Shown: positions 34,602 through 48,000 of the stretch, piece after piece | Numbering within the stretch: position 1 is the stretch's first letter | Layout of the letters: every line of letters starts with the position of its first letter | NCBI RefSeq assembly: GCF_023159225.1 | Contig: NC_063173.1 | Location: 5,896,352 to 5,960,351, forward strand | Length of the DNA stretch: 64,000 nucleotides | From: Perognathus longimembris pacificus | Lineage: Eukaryota > Chordata > Mammalia > Rodentia > Heteromyidae | Direction: 5' to 3' | The notes under the pieces: model-generated | The model's input: the letters and a program-made list of their open reading frames with translations, nothing else | The model's database searches: none | What the model was told of the DNA's origin: nothing | Program-made: the position numbers and the translations under genes

Positions 34602-35379
34602 AATGTCAAACCTGCTGCCTGCATCCATGTGGGCTCGTCGTTTGGAAGCCATACAGAGAAGTCCCCAATGCACCTGCCTCTCGGGGGGTCCTGACACCCC
34701 GGGGCTGTGAGGGCGGAGGGAGCGACCCCCAGAAAATTAAAAAAAATAATAACCCCACTTGGATTTGGAATAGAAAAGCTGACTCTCAGTGCCTTGTGGC
34801 TTCGGGATGGCGGGTCTGTCCGGGTGGCGAGGCCGCCGGCTGAGGGGTCGTGGAGACCGCGGCGGGGAGGCTTTGGCTCCCGCGCGAAGCCGCAGGCCCG
34901 GAACGGAGCCGCCTGGCCCCGAGCCCGCCGGGCCTCGGAAGCCGGGGAAACGGTGCCGGGAAGGCCCCGGCGCCCAGGGGCAGCTGCCGGGTTGGGTGGG
35001 TGGAAGGGAACGGAAGGATTTGCCCCCCTTACCCCCCCCCCCCACCACGCCCCGGGTCGCAGGCCCGGCCGCCTTCTGCATTCCCGGCCAGTGCAAGGTC
35101 TGCAAGGTCATTGTTCAAGGACAAAGGGAAGGCCGCCCACCCCCCCAGCCGCCCCGCTTCCGGGCTTGGCGTGGGCCGCCCTTCCTGCCCCAGGGGAGTG
35201 GGGGGGCTGCAAGGAAAGACCTCGGCCTCCAAGCCAAGGAGAGGGACGGGGAGGGGGGGAGCGGCTCTTCCCACCCCCCACCCCCAGAGAAAGGCAGTGG
35301 GGGGTGGGGTGCCGGGGCCGGGTTCGGGTCCACGGCCCCATCGGGAGCTGTCATGACGGGGCCCTCCTGCAGGTGGCGC

Positions 35380-35670
35380 CAGGACGGACGGACGGAGGGC
35401 GCAGCCGCAGGGCGGAGGGGACGGTGTGAGCCACGCTGGGGGGGGGGGGGGGGGAAAGGGACGGTGTGCGCAGCCGCAGAGCGCGATGATGTGAGCCAGG
35501 CAGGGCAGAGGGACGGTGTGTGTGTGGGGGGGGGGAGCGTCCAGTGTGTGCAGCCACAGGTGGACGGTGTGCGCAGCCGCAGAGCGGGATGGTGTGAGCC
35601 ACGTGGGGGAGGGAGGGACGGTGTGAGCGGAGGGGGGGGGGGCCGTCCAGTGTGCGCAGCCGCAGGGCTC
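35380..35670. repeat. Imperfect ~50-bp GC-rich minisatellite
   Basis: About five diverged units share the core GACGGTGTGNGCAGCCGCAG followed by a spacer and poly-G. It lies in the putative 3' UTR of PRCP. G runs of 8-17 bases make slippage and quadruplex formation plausible. Confidence 0.8.
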
Positions 35671-35689
35671 TGCACAGCCCCACCGCATC

Positions 35690-35805
35690 TAAGGGCAGGG
35701 GCGGGGCCTAGCGGGGCGGGGCCTGGAGGGGTGGGGCGGGGCCTGGAGGGGCGGGGCGGGGCGGGGCGGGGCCTGGAGGGGCGGGGCGGAGCGGGGGGCG
35801 GGGCT
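35690..35805. repeat. GGGGCGGGGCCTGGA tandem array
   Basis: Short-period tandem repeat of GGGGCGGGGCC-type units ending a few bases beyond the PRCP stop codon. Many GC boxes (Sp1-like) and quadruplex-capable G tracts lie on the plus strand, which is the template strand for PRCP. Confidence 0.85.
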
Positions 35806-35811
35806 GGCCGC

Positions 35812-36034
35812 TCAGCGCTCTCCCCGGGGCGCCGCGGCCCGGCGGAACTCCCGGATCCACTGCTTCATGTACCCCACTTCCTGGCGGCGGGCGGCCCGCA
35901 CCTCGCGGGTGTCCTGGGCGTGGGCGGCGCGGAGGTCCAGGTGGTGGGCGGCGTCGCGGATGAAGACGGCCACCAGCGTGTCCGACACGTTCCGGGTGAC
36001 TCCGCCTCCGTACCAGGGGTCGAGGTCGCCGTTG
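35812..36034 (-). CDS. PRCP: PRCP exon 9 (terminal coding exon), with catalytic Asp and His
   Basis: 223 bp: 1 nt completing Ser, 73 codons and TGA at 35814-35812. The acceptor is CCCCGCAG. It starts [11 protein letters not shown], continues [16 protein letters not shown] and ends [18 protein letters not shown]. Asp430 and His455 are both present. The exon stands out: 69 of 73 codons end in G or C and none ends in T. Replacements are enriched for Ala, Arg and Gly, including Ser433 to Tyr beside DPW and Gly453 to Ala just before the catalytic His. The total protein is about 2 residues longer than human. The frame is open and the splice site good, so I read it as functional but shaped by GC-directed substitution. 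Confidence 0.95.
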
Positions 36035-39000
36035 CTGCGGGGGGGCGGGGGAGGGGGGAGGGATGGAAGAGAAGAGAAGACCGGCGGTCGGCCGGCCGCC
36101 CCTGCGCAGCCCTGCGGCGGGCGGAGACCCCCGGCCCCGGCCCCCGGTTGGTCCAGCCTGTGGACGCCCCGGTAAACCAACGCCAGGGTTGGCTAGCTGG
36201 GGAGGAGCCGCTCCCCGAACGGCGTTTCCCCGCTTACTAAAGAAACATACACATCTGTGTGGAGAAAGGCGAGCTGTCAGCTGGAGGAGGGGAGAGGGAG
36301 GAAGGGATCACACTGCGATCCGGTGCCCAGAGGACTTGGGGATAGATAGGGCTGACCTACTAAGCCAAGTCCCCAGAAACCGGCCAGAAAAGTGAGCACG
36401 ACATTTTTAACAGCTATATTGAGATCTAATTTACCCCCCATACTTACCTATTTCAAGTACACCGCTCAATGGTTCTTTTTAAAGAAAGTTGCGCCCAGGA
36501 CCCCAATCAACCTAGAACATTTCCCTCACCCCAGAAGGAAATTAAAGCTCCTCACTCCTATTCCCCACCCCCCCTTCTGGGTCTCAGCCCCACACAACCG
36601 CCAATCCACCGTCTGTCTCTGGAGATTCACTTGCTGCATCTGTCCCATCAACTGAACTAAGCAATCAGGAGTAGTGCTGGGTGACTTTTCCCTTGACCTT
36701 TCAAGTTATAGCATGTAGTGTGCGTCAGTATATCATATATTTGACAAATAATATTCAATTCTATGAATATGTAATACTTCAGGTATCTATTCCTTAGTTA
36801 ACGACATTTGTACCATTTCCACTTTTTGGCACTGTAAACCTTGTTCCTAAACACATTCTCAAATACAAGCTTTTGTGCTGATATGTGTTTTCATTCCTCC
36901 TGGGTGGAATCTCTAGGGTATTTGGACTTAGTAATGAACTGCTACACTGCTTTCCAAAGTGGCTGAACTATTATACATTCTCAGTAGCAATATAAGAGGG
37001 CCCATTTCTGTATAACCTCATCCACACTTAGACTACACTCTTCTCTCCTTTATTTATTTATTTTTTGGTCAGTCATAGGGCTTGAACTCAGGGCCTGGGT
37101 GCTGTCCTTGGCCTTTTTAGCTCAAGGCTAATGCTCTACCACCTTGAGCTACAGTTCCACTTCTGGTTTTCTGGTGGTTAATTGGAGATAAGAATGACTG
37201 GGTCATACATCTTGCTGTTGAGTTCTCAGCATTCATTTTGTCTGAAAATGGTGGTAGTACATGCCTATATCTGTAATTCCATCTTCTAGAGGCTGAGGTA
37301 GGAGCATCATGAGTTCAAGGCTAGCCTGTTTTAACAACAACAAAAAAAGTTCTGGGGCTGGGGATATGGCCTAGTGGCAAGAGTGCCTGCCTCATATACA
37401 TGAGGCCCTGGGTTCGACTCCCCAGCACCACATATACAGAAAATGGCCAGAAGTGGTGCTGTGGCTCAAGTGGCAGAGTGCTAGCCTTGAGCGGGAAGAA
37501 GCCAGGGACAGTGCTCAGGCCCTGAGTCCAAGGCCCAGGACTGGCAAAAAAAAAAAAAGTTCTACATTCTGGATACAAGGCATCTATCAAATATATCATT
37601 TACAAACATTTTCTCCCATCATTTAGACTATTTTGTAACCTTAATAGTAACATTAGCAAGGCACAAGTTTCTTTGGGGGGAGGGGGGGATGCGTGTGTGC
37701 ACGCATGCTCACGCACGCTGGTACTGGGGCTTGAACTCAGAGCCTGGTGCTCTTGCTTGGCTTTTGTCACTCAAGGTTGGTGCTCTGTCACTTAAACTAT
37801 ACCCCCATTTCTGGCTTGTTTGGGGTTTTTTGGTAGTTCACTGGAAATAAGAGTCTCACAGATTTGTCTGCGCTGGCTGGTTTTAAACTCTGATTCTTAG
37901 ATCTCCGCCTCCTACGTAGCTAGAATGATAAGTATAAGCCAACAGCACCTGCCTCAATTTTTTTCACTTTGATGAAGTCCAATTTATTATTTTATTTTGT
38001 TATTTATGTTTTTGGTATTGTATATAAGAAAACTACTGCCAAGTTTCTGGTCATGAATATTTATTCCTAAATTTTCTTCTAAGAGTTTTAGCTCTTCTCT
38101 TTGGGCCTTTGATCTATTCTGAGTGAATGTTTTGGTCTGATCTGAGAAAGGGTTCCAACCTCCATTCTTTTGCATTTGATGTCCAGTTTTCAGAGTACCG
38201 TTTGTTAGCAAAAACTATTCTCCTTGCAGTGAATTGTCTTGGCACTCCCATTGGAATCAATTGACCATGCATACAAGAGTTCACTCGCGGACTCCCGGCC
38301 CTCTCCTCCACTGAGCCACAGGTGACGGACACCCCAGCATCCCACGGGGTGCACAACCGTTACCGGGATAAGGGTCAGCTGGCAAGTTTTTAAGCTCTTC
38401 AAATTTGTTCTTCCTTTTCCAGGTAGTTTTAGCTCTCTTGGGTGGGCCCCGTGCATTTCTACATGAGTTATCCATTCCGGGCATTTTTGATCATGACAAC
38501 ATTGGCTCTGTAGACGAACGGGTTGACGAACGCTGCCGTCTGCCATCAATGATTACAGTCTCATGCTGCCTGCCGCCTCCGCTCACACCAGAAATGGGGC
38601 TCAGTCACCTCTGAGACTATTTTTAATCTTATGCGTTCCTGACCCATATAAAAATATATGTGGACACTAGAAAACATGACACAAATATATGCAGTATAAT
38701 CATAACAACTATCACATTCTGCAAGCACAAGAAATTAGAGTGGGGCTGGGGATATGGCCTAGTGGCAAGAGTGCTTGCCTCGTATACATGAAGCCCTGGG
38801 TTCAATTCCCCAGCACCACATATATAGAAAATGGCCGGAAGTGGCGCTGTGGCTCAAGTGGCAGAGTGCTAGCCTTGAGGAAAAAGAAGCCAGGGACAGT
38901 GCTCAGGCCCTGAGTCCAAGCCCCAGGACTGGCCAAAAAAAAAAAAAAAAAGAAATTAGAGTGCCTCCAAAGAGGTAAGTGAATCGTGAACATGGCTATG

Positions 39001-42000
39001 AAAGCGTTTCCCTTAAAAGCTTAGACAGAATATGAACTGGAGCAACTCTGCCTAGTCAAATGTGCAAATTAAATGAGAAAATAAACATTTAGGTATGGTA
39101 AGTACATGTGTGCTTGAAAGACCATTTAAAATTCCAAGACACATTATCATGTGCTTCTCTCTTTAATAAATAATGCTTTTAATTGCAACTTAGTAAAATT
39201 ATTCTTGGGAAAGAAAAGGTATTCCAAAGTTCTACTCTTACAGTTTGATTAAAAACAAAAGGGAAATTGCCCATTCCAAACAGGGGTCATAGTCTTCAGT
39301 GCCAGATAAATATTTAACATAAACCACACGGACATTAAATTCTCTTACGTGAACAAATAGCCTTCGGCATTGTTCCAATTTGACAGGCCCAACTCAGATA
39401 GGAAACTCTCCATTATTTGCGAAACAAAAAGCTAACCCAACAGCCACATAATAAGCAAACTGCATTTGATTTAAAAGGTCATCTGAAGCAACCTAGTGGC
39501 TTAGCAACAGTGTTTGGAGTTGCTGAGAGACCTAAGATGCACATGGACTTGAATTTCTTGTTCCTAGACATGCTAACCCCATCATTGGGAAGTTCACAAA
39601 ATTGGGGGGGAGGGGGAGGAATCCATCTTGCTTTCTTGAGAGACTCTGAATGCCTGGGTACAAGTCCCAACAACCAACCTTACTTACTTAATCTCTGGCA
39701 GTAATTCATTTGCCTGAGAAGTGGTGTTGAAACTAAGCAGCTCCTCAGGGAACTGCCTTCTGAATTTATATTTACATGACCGACAGTGACGGTTGGTAAG
39801 ATAATCTCTGAGCTGCAAACACAAAACTACTGTGCAATTTTTTTAAATGCCGGAATGGGACTATTAACATCTGCTAATTGTTAAGGCCTCATCTATCCAA
39901 CAGATAAATGTTTACTCAGTGCCTAGGGTGGGTGTGTCCAGGCGCTCAATGGGCGCAGGGGATTCAGCCAAGAACAAAACAGAGAAAAAGCTCTGCCGTA
40001 CTGGTGTTTACTTCCATGACAATCTGTTCATTCCACAAATGAGTCAGTCAGGTAGCCACAATCCTTCCCAAATTATATTAACTGGCAATCTGCCCAAGGT
40101 CATGTCGCTACTGCAGGGAGAAGCGGAAGGACATCAGAGTCTTCAAAGCCTTCAGTAGCCATTTATTTATTTTATCATTTTTTTGTGTCTTTGGAGACAA
40201 ATTTCTACTCTACTGTCCAGGCTGGCTTTAAACAAAATCCTCTTGCCTCAGCCTCTAGAATACTTGGATTACAGGTTTATATGACCACATCTGGTTTTAC
40301 AAGACAAATCTTCACTGACACATCTTCAGTCTGACAAGTACAGAGTGAACTTCCCAATCAAAACAGCAGACGCTGAAGAAAGAACCTGAACACAGGTACT
40401 TGCCATGCGGTTCCTCGGGTAGCTCCCGTCAGAGCACTAAGAACAACACACACCGGGCTGCTCTTCCCCTTTGGGAGTACACTTTCTTCAGAAAAGCAGA
40501 ACTATGACATTCCGAATAACTCTCGACACTGGCTTTTCCCTCCTACTAACTTGTAGTAGAAGATTTCTTTGTAAAATCAGACTTGCCAGTGTAGAAAGCT
40601 AAACAAGCATTTTCACTCAGCCTGCCGATTCGACTTTCACAGGCTTCAAAGACTTCCTGTACCGTGTACTTCATTCCTCATCCTAGCATATGCATTTATT
40701 GGGCATCTACTGTGTGTTAATCTGGTAGCAGATGCTAAGTGCACAGTGATTAACAGGAAATGTCTGCCACTGAGAAGCTCACGGTCTCCTGGGGTACATA
40801 TCAACAGGCAGTCCTAGCTCCCAGCCAGGCTGAGGTCCCAGTGGGTAACCTATCTTTCCTGGGAGGGTCAGGGAAAGTTTCTCAGAGGCCTGACACTTAA
40901 AGTCAGAGAGAGCCAAAGGATACTCAGGAACAAGGCTCCATTTCCCTGTGACTCAAACATAAAAGTACAAGGCAGTAAGTGCACTTCTTATTTATTGAAC
41001 CAGCAGGTCTGGGCCAAGTACACTGCTGGGTTAACGTTCTGTTTTGTTTTGCTGTTGTGTTGTGCTGGTACTATGGCTTGAATTCATGGCACTGAACTCT
41101 CACTCCACTTGCTTGCTGATGACTGGAACGCTACCACTTGAGTCATGCCTCCAGTCTGGCTTTTTGCTGTTTAATTGGATATGGAGTCTTGCAAACATCT
41201 CTGCCTGGTCTGGCTACTAACCTCAATTCTCTGCTCTCGGCCTCCTGAGCGGCTAGGTGCCTGGCCAAGCACCACAGCGACGCTATGAAGCGAGTGGTAT
41301 TATTATTCTCTTTTTACAGATGGTAAAGTTGAGGATCAAAAAACTTGGGTAATTTTAGTGAGGGCAAATCATTATACTTTTGCACAGCTCTTACAGGGCA
41401 TTGTTTCTTATACTGAACCATAATGTCTGTCTACTGACTTCTGGTCCTATTCCTGAAACTTTTCTCACAAAACTCTGCCCCTTTCTCCCATAACCATGAT
41501 GATAGTGATAATTCTGACTATATAAAATGTTATATAGATAATTATTATATCTACATTGGTGATATCTTAAATCACCAATAAGACAGGTAAATGTATTTGG
41601 ATGAAGCTCATGTTTTAAAATCTCACACAAAGATTAAAAATGTCATTTAATTTAACTTAAACTTTAGCTACATAGTTGGGTCAACGCAAGGAGGCATGAA
41701 TTTAATATTCAGAATGACAGAAAGAAATCCATATCACCGCTCCATGAGATAAGCTCCTGAAGTCAAGCACACTGACAAAGGACTTCCTCCTCGGACCAAC
41801 TGATGACTTGGACACTGCTGTCTCAACAGCCCCTCATTCTGGGGGTTAGGCTGTCTGTGGACCACACCTGTGACCCCAGCTACCTGGGAGGCAGAGAGCT
41901 GAGAATCACAGTTGCAAACTGTCCTGGGCAGGGAAGTCTGTGACACTCGTATCTCCCCTTAACCACTGAAAAGCCAGAAGTGGCACTGTGGCTCAACTGG

Positions 42001-45000
42001 TAGAATGCTGCTAGCCTTGAACAAAAAAGAAAAAAAAGCTCAGGGACAGTGACCCTAAGTTTAAGCCCCAATACCAGCACAAAAATAAAAAGGCATAATA
42101 CTTAAAATATAATAAGAACAAAAGGTGATGCTTCACTTTGTGCTGGGGAAGTTTAAAAAAACCTTTTAATTTTGTGGCTTTTCTTTTTCAAACTTGAAGC
42201 ACAGTAGTAACATAGCAGAAAACTCAATGGGCACCACTGTTGTACTGTGTATTCTTTTATTGTCCAACACTATACTAGTTCTATCTTCTTAGAGATTCTC
42301 TAAGTATCTCCAGCAGTTTCTCTTTGGGCTGGCCAGAACTCACCTGAAGATGATGTTGGAGTGCGCGCTAATGTTTCTGCCTCCATAGATGGTATTGATC
42401 CAGGAGGGCCGCGGCCTCACGCCCCACTGCTTATAGCATTCGTTTGAAAACTTCTTAAAGTCCCATGACTCAGGTTCAAACATGTCATCGATACCATTAG
42501 TACAAAAGGGCATGACCATTTCTGTACAGGCCTTAAAAAGCAAACCAAGAGACAAATGCAAAAGAGCGTGAGGCACGGAGAGGGTTTGAAATCAGGCCAT
42601 TGAGCTTCAGGGACAGACCAGACCTCCCGCCCTTCTTTACTGGATAAGAACCCCCTTTTACTCAAAAGAAAGGTTTGGCTAAGAAATCATAGCAATTAGG
42701 GTTATATGTTTTATTTTTTTGCAAATGACCTTCTTTCACATCAATATAGAATTTAATCCTCAGGACAACTCTGGAAAGAAAGCACTATTGTCCCTCTAGG
42801 CTTACTGTGTACAAAAAGGAATAGGGACTCAAAGAGTGCAGAGAGACAGTCCTGCCTCCATAGAGGACTTAGGAAGATGTATCACATTGTTAGTCACTTC
42901 ACCTATCTTTCTCAGGTGCTATATTTGACAGTAAGATCATGTATTATTTATATTTGCCTATGTGAAGCACAGAAACTGGTATTAACACTCACTGTAAATT
43001 TGATGATGATTAAATACAGGAAGGAAGAAAGGGAGGGAGGGAGGAAAAGGAAGGAGCAAGGAAAGAGGAAGTGAAGGAAGGAGAGAAAAGGAAGAACATA
43101 GATAGGGAAGGAAGGAAGGAAGCAAGGAAGGAAGCAAGGAAGGAAGGAAGGAAGGAAGGAAGGAAGGAAGGAAGGAAGGTAGGTTTCTGCAGTTTCAACT
43201 ATAATATAACAAACTTGGATCTGGATTAGGTGGCAGGATTTTGTCCCATTTCTGTTACAGCACAGCTTTATTAGTGAAAACAAGCTCTGCTCCAGGAACT
43301 CATGCATGCTTACCTGATAGCCCCAACCCACGGACCCCAGATTTCTGGTTGTTGTTTCTGACATATTCAAGCATTTTGTTTGGCCTGAATAATTATAATA
43401 TACATTAAGAGCTTGGAAAACATTCTCCACCAACTGTGATTCAGATGTATTAGTATCTTTGAAATACTGGCACACTACCTGTCATTTTGGAGAGATAAAC
43501 AGAAGTTAGAATAGGAATTTAAAATTACAGTTTAAACATGGTGAATAGCATGGATAAGCACTTAAAGATAATGAAATAAACATACAAAGAATTTTAATTA
43601 CAGCTTAATAACCCAAATAAGAAATATAATTTTTAAACATCTAGCTGCACTACTTAAAAACTTCTACCTCTTGAGTCTAAACCCCTCTCAACAAGAATAA
43701 ATCTGTGTGTGTGTGCACAAGCACACATGTTGGTTCTGGGACTTAAACTCAGGCCTGGACACTGTCCCTGAGTTTATTTGTTCAAGGCTAGCATTCTATC
43801 ATTTGAGCCACAGCTCCACTTCTGGCTTCTTTTGATGGTTAATTGAAGACAAGAGTCTGACAGACTTTATTGCCTAGGCTGGCTTCAAATCCTGATTCTC
43901 AGATTTCAGCCTCCTGAATAGCTAGGATTACAAGCGTGAGCAAGAATACATCTCTGAACACCTTTCCAGGCTACAGAAGTGAACCAAAGTCATTCACACA
44001 GAATGCAAACTCCCCTCCACTTCCAGGTTTTAGGACACTCCATTCAAATACTCCCTCCTCCCTGGAATCATCCTTGCCTGCTTCCCAGTTTAGAAGAACT
44101 AAAGCACTACCCTCTTATCCCTTCCACTGCCCTGACCATATTTCTACCGGAACCTCACTGAACTCCAGCAGAAACTCTTCCCCAACACAGAGCAAGGCCT
44201 CTGCTCATTGTTTGCTGAATGAAAGACTATATTTTAAACAAAAATGCAAACTTTATAAAAATTTCTTACAGAGCTTAATGACTACACTGAGTTCCACCAT
44301 CTATGATATGATCAGGAGTGTATTCTGCAGTTTTCCAATTCCCACATATTTCCATCACTAGCCGATAGATCAGGGCCTGAAATTCTATCTGCGAACATCA
44401 CAGTCAATACTAAGTGAAATGTAAGAATCATAGGCAAATGTGGGGGAAAGTAAAGGATGGGAGTGTGTTCAAAGTACAATCCTATAAATGTGTGAAACAG
44501 CATAATGAAATCCATTAAATGTAAAAAGGATAAAAGGGGGAAAAGTTGAAAGAACAGAGGAAAAGAATTGTAGGGAAAAGTTGGTGCCTCTATTCTGCAT
44601 GATAATTAACATCCTGTGGAATGTTAGTTGGTAATTTGTGAAAAAAAAATCTTAGTCAAGTAATTTTACAAAGTATTATGATGTTATTTTAGCAAATGTG
44701 AACAGTTTCTCTGACAGTAGGATTTCTCAGAGCCTTTAACAACCTCAACTGCAAACTGATTTTCCAAGATAATAAACTTTTGGTAATGCTAAGTGCGAGT
44801 AAAATCACAAAGTAGGATATCTAAACAACTGGACAAACCTTTAAAAAAAAAAAAGTGACTGCGAGGTCATTAGCATATGGCCCAACCCCAGGTTCAGCAT
44901 CTACATGGAGAAATAGGCCAAACAGAGAGCCGTGCCAGTCTATTACCCCTTAAAACAAAAAGGAAGTGACAGGTGGAAGAAAATTAAAAGTCAAAACAAT

Positions 45001-48000
45001 GTTTCAGTATTGCAAAAACTCTTGATTATTCATAGTAAATAAAAAACTACCCAACATTTGTGTAGCACTTTTCTCAGAAAATGTTCCTAAGAAATAAAGC
45101 CATCAGAAAGACTCAAGACAATACGGGAGAGAAGGGCTCATCGCGGGCCACATGATAGCATCTATTGCCAAGAGCTGATCGGTATTCTCTCCTCTATCCC
45201 GACAAGAGCAGCAGACTCAGCTCTTTCCAAATGCAGTGCAGAACGATGGGTGAGATCAATGGAACGAGGGGCACTAGGTCCCAGCACAGCATGGTGTAAG
45301 AAGCAGGATCACAGAGCTGGCTGGGCAGGAGAAAGGAAGTCCTGATATGTAACAACCAGTGCCCACGACTCTGGAAACACAACAGTAGCAAGTGAGTGTG
45401 ACTCACATGCTGGCAGTAGAGCCCCTCTTAGGGCTGGAACACTGAGCCTCTGTCAGGCAAAGAAAAGGAGTCCCATGAATAGCCTTCTCTGTGAAGAGCG
45501 GTGACCGTCAACTCCTAAGAAGACACAAGCGTGGCTGGAGACCGGCACCAGCTGACAACGCTTGGGCTTCAGCAGCCCCGGAACATCATGGGCAGAAACT
45601 TGGCCTCTGCTGATGGAAACCCCATTCCCAGACTAAGGGAAATCCTGGCTCTACTGTCCCTGTACTGTTAGATCACCGTGGGGACTGGGTCCAGTCCGAG
45701 AAGGACATTTACCCACAGGAGAAAAACACGGAGTTGCCAGGATGAAGAGCTGAGGAACAAACAGGTAAAGCAATCCACTCATCTGGATCATTCTCAATCT
45801 TTCAGTATTACAAGTAAAACCACAAAAAAAAAAATCCTGAGAGCTATTTGTATTTATACATAAGTGTTAATATATATACATATAAAGATTCGTATATGCA
45901 TATATATGTATGTATATGTATATACACATACACGGACATGCATGTATACATATATGCGTATAGACACATATATGATTATGTCCATACATTCACCTTTAAT
46001 AGTTTGCTTGAGATAAATTCTTAGAAGAATTACTTGTTCTAAGGAATGGATATTTTTAAGGTATTTGGTAGTTCTCATTGAGCTACCTTTGAAGAAAGAA
46101 AGAGCAGTTTAAAATCTGCAGATAAACTATTAGCCCAAGCTGGCCATGATCTTCCTATCTCAGATCCCTGAATGCTTGAATTACAGGTGTACACACCACA
46201 CAGTCTCAACAACAGGCCATAAATGCACTGAAAGGGGGGAAGCTGGGGCCGAAGCTGCTAGGACAACTCAGAGGAAGTCCTTGAGACTGAGTACTGTTTC
46301 CACTTTAACCCAGAGACCCACATAGGAGTATTCCCGTATCACAGAGGGAAAACAGGGCTGGAAGTGTGGCTCAGATGTATCGTGCTGGCCTAGCAAGTGC
46401 ACAGCCCTGAGTTCAAACTCCAGGAAAACACACACACACACACATACACATATACACACATACACCTACATATACACCATACACACATACACACATATAC
46501 ACACATACACACAGACACACATATACACACATACATATACACACATACATACACACATATACACACATACACATATACAGACATACACATATATACACAT
46601 ACACATACATATACACCATACACACATACACACAGACACACATATACACACATTCACACATACACACAGACACATACAGACACATACACACATATACACA
46701 TACATATACACACATACACACATATACACATACACATATACACACAGACACAGACACACATATACACACATACCTACATATACACACATTCACACATACA
46801 CACAGACACATACAGACACATACACACATATACACATACATATACACACATACACACATATACACACAAAAAAACATGCAGAGGAAAGAAATAGCTCAGA
46901 AAGAACTGAATACACAATTAGAAAATGAAAATAGGTTCTAAATCTCAATTTTGGCCAAGTCAAGATCTTCATGCCTAATATAACAACAAGCTGCTTTTCT
47001 TTTTATACATCTAGCTTCCATTTCATCTTATATAGCAGATCCTATAAAATACTAATAACTAATAACTAATATAAACACTATAATTATCATTTTGTCCAAA
47101 GCTACACAAAAAGAAGTGGCAAAGCTGTATAGTTTGAATACAGAATCACTCTGGAGCTCTCTTCTACAACCACTGTAAATACTTGTAACTTTGTAAGATA
47201 TAGTGTAAAAGAAAAAAAAACAATACAAGCAGTGCCTAAATGGGCCTATCCTCTCATGTTTACCTTCTTAAACAAATATATAGTCTTAGATTGCCTTTAC
47301 ATTTTTTTCTAAGTTTATACATTTAACTTAGAAGGGGTTGTGTGACAATATACATCAAAAGTTTCAGCTACACAATAGTAAAAAAGGAAATTATAAAATA
47401 GAAGAGTCATGTGAGGGTTAACTCTTAAAATTGGTAGATTCAATTCACTTTTTGTTTCTTAATATAAAAAGTGAATACTCAGGAAACACTTAAAAGGGTA
47501 TCAGAGGTATACTATAATAATTCTAGTTTTAAAGAGTACAGAAATAGTGTAGAAATAGACCATTCGCACAACCTCCCAGCCAAACTAATTTGATCTACAC
47601 TCAAATATTTAATTCTGTCCTTTGACCATATGTACACCCGAGAAAGTAAAGATAATGACTTGTTTAAAAGCTGTAAGGTGTCCCAACCTAGGAGGATAAG
47701 CATTTGAACAAAAGGAAGAAAAGGAGAGTAAAGAGAATTTTTTTTAAGAAGAAGGAAAGAAGATAAGTTAAAAAAAAAAAAAAAGACCAATCTCCTCTCA
47801 GAGTATGGTGGATCCACATTAGAGAAAGGATTAAGCAGATACATTCAGCTTTCCTAACAGATTTTCTTTCTCTAGGGCTTCAATGCCCCTCTCACACTCG
47901 CTGAGATAATCACATTAGTTTTGTCATTAAAAGCTCCCTTTTCATAGCAGGCACCTAAACCGCTTAAACCACCCAGAGAGGTCGCATACATTATCAAACG

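Larger units (their letters stand above)
34575..35811 (-). other. PRCP: Putative PRCP 3' UTR
   Basis: No AATAAA or ATTAAA is seen on the minus strand between the TGA and 34601, so the UTR is inferred to run about 1.2 kb to the first canonical signal. Most of it is the GC-rich tandem-repeat DNA described below. A cleavage site near 34575-34580 is inferred only. Confidence 0.45.
34700..36060. other. Extreme GC-rich island at the PRCP 3' end
   Basis: About 1.3 kb of very high G+C with many CpGs, long G runs and C runs, bounded by ordinary AT-rich DNA on both sides. It includes PRCP exon 9 and the 3' UTR. Long open frames occur on both strands (for example a 483-codon frame at 34789-36240 plus), but only exon 9 resembles a protein. 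A promoter CpG island is an alternative; no first exon or known gene start is recognisable. Confidence 0.85.
36395..38490 (-). repeat. Old L1M 3' region (antisense), in PRCP intron 8
   Basis: Reads as the reverse strand of ancient mammalian L1 3' sequence: CAGCTATATTGAGATCTAATT at the start, CCACTTTTTGGCACTGTA in the middle, then TTGATGAAGTCC and GAATTGTCTTGGCACTCCC. It is interrupted by SINEs at 37055-37200, 37248-37340, 37354-37552 and 37715-37955. Confidence 0.75.

Noticed and set aside
34789..36240. 483-codon open frame on the plus strand, and overlapping 240- and 219-codon frames
   Set aside because: They lie in the extreme GC island, where stops are rare by chance. They are low complexity (Gly, Pro, Arg), run through tandem repeats and overlap PRCP exon 9 antisense, with no recognisable domain.
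42948..43475. Single 175-codon minus-strand frame as a gene
   Set aside because: Only its first 55 codons are PRCP exon 7. The rest reads through the splice donor into intron and the GGAA repeat.
46424..46868. CRISPR-like regular repeats
   Set aside because: Units are contiguous short repeats without unique spacers, in a mammalian intron.
46397..46894. Open frames of 165 and 154 codons on both strands rich in His/Thr/Tyr or Cys/Val/Tyr
   Set aside because: Produced by the ACACAT microsatellite.
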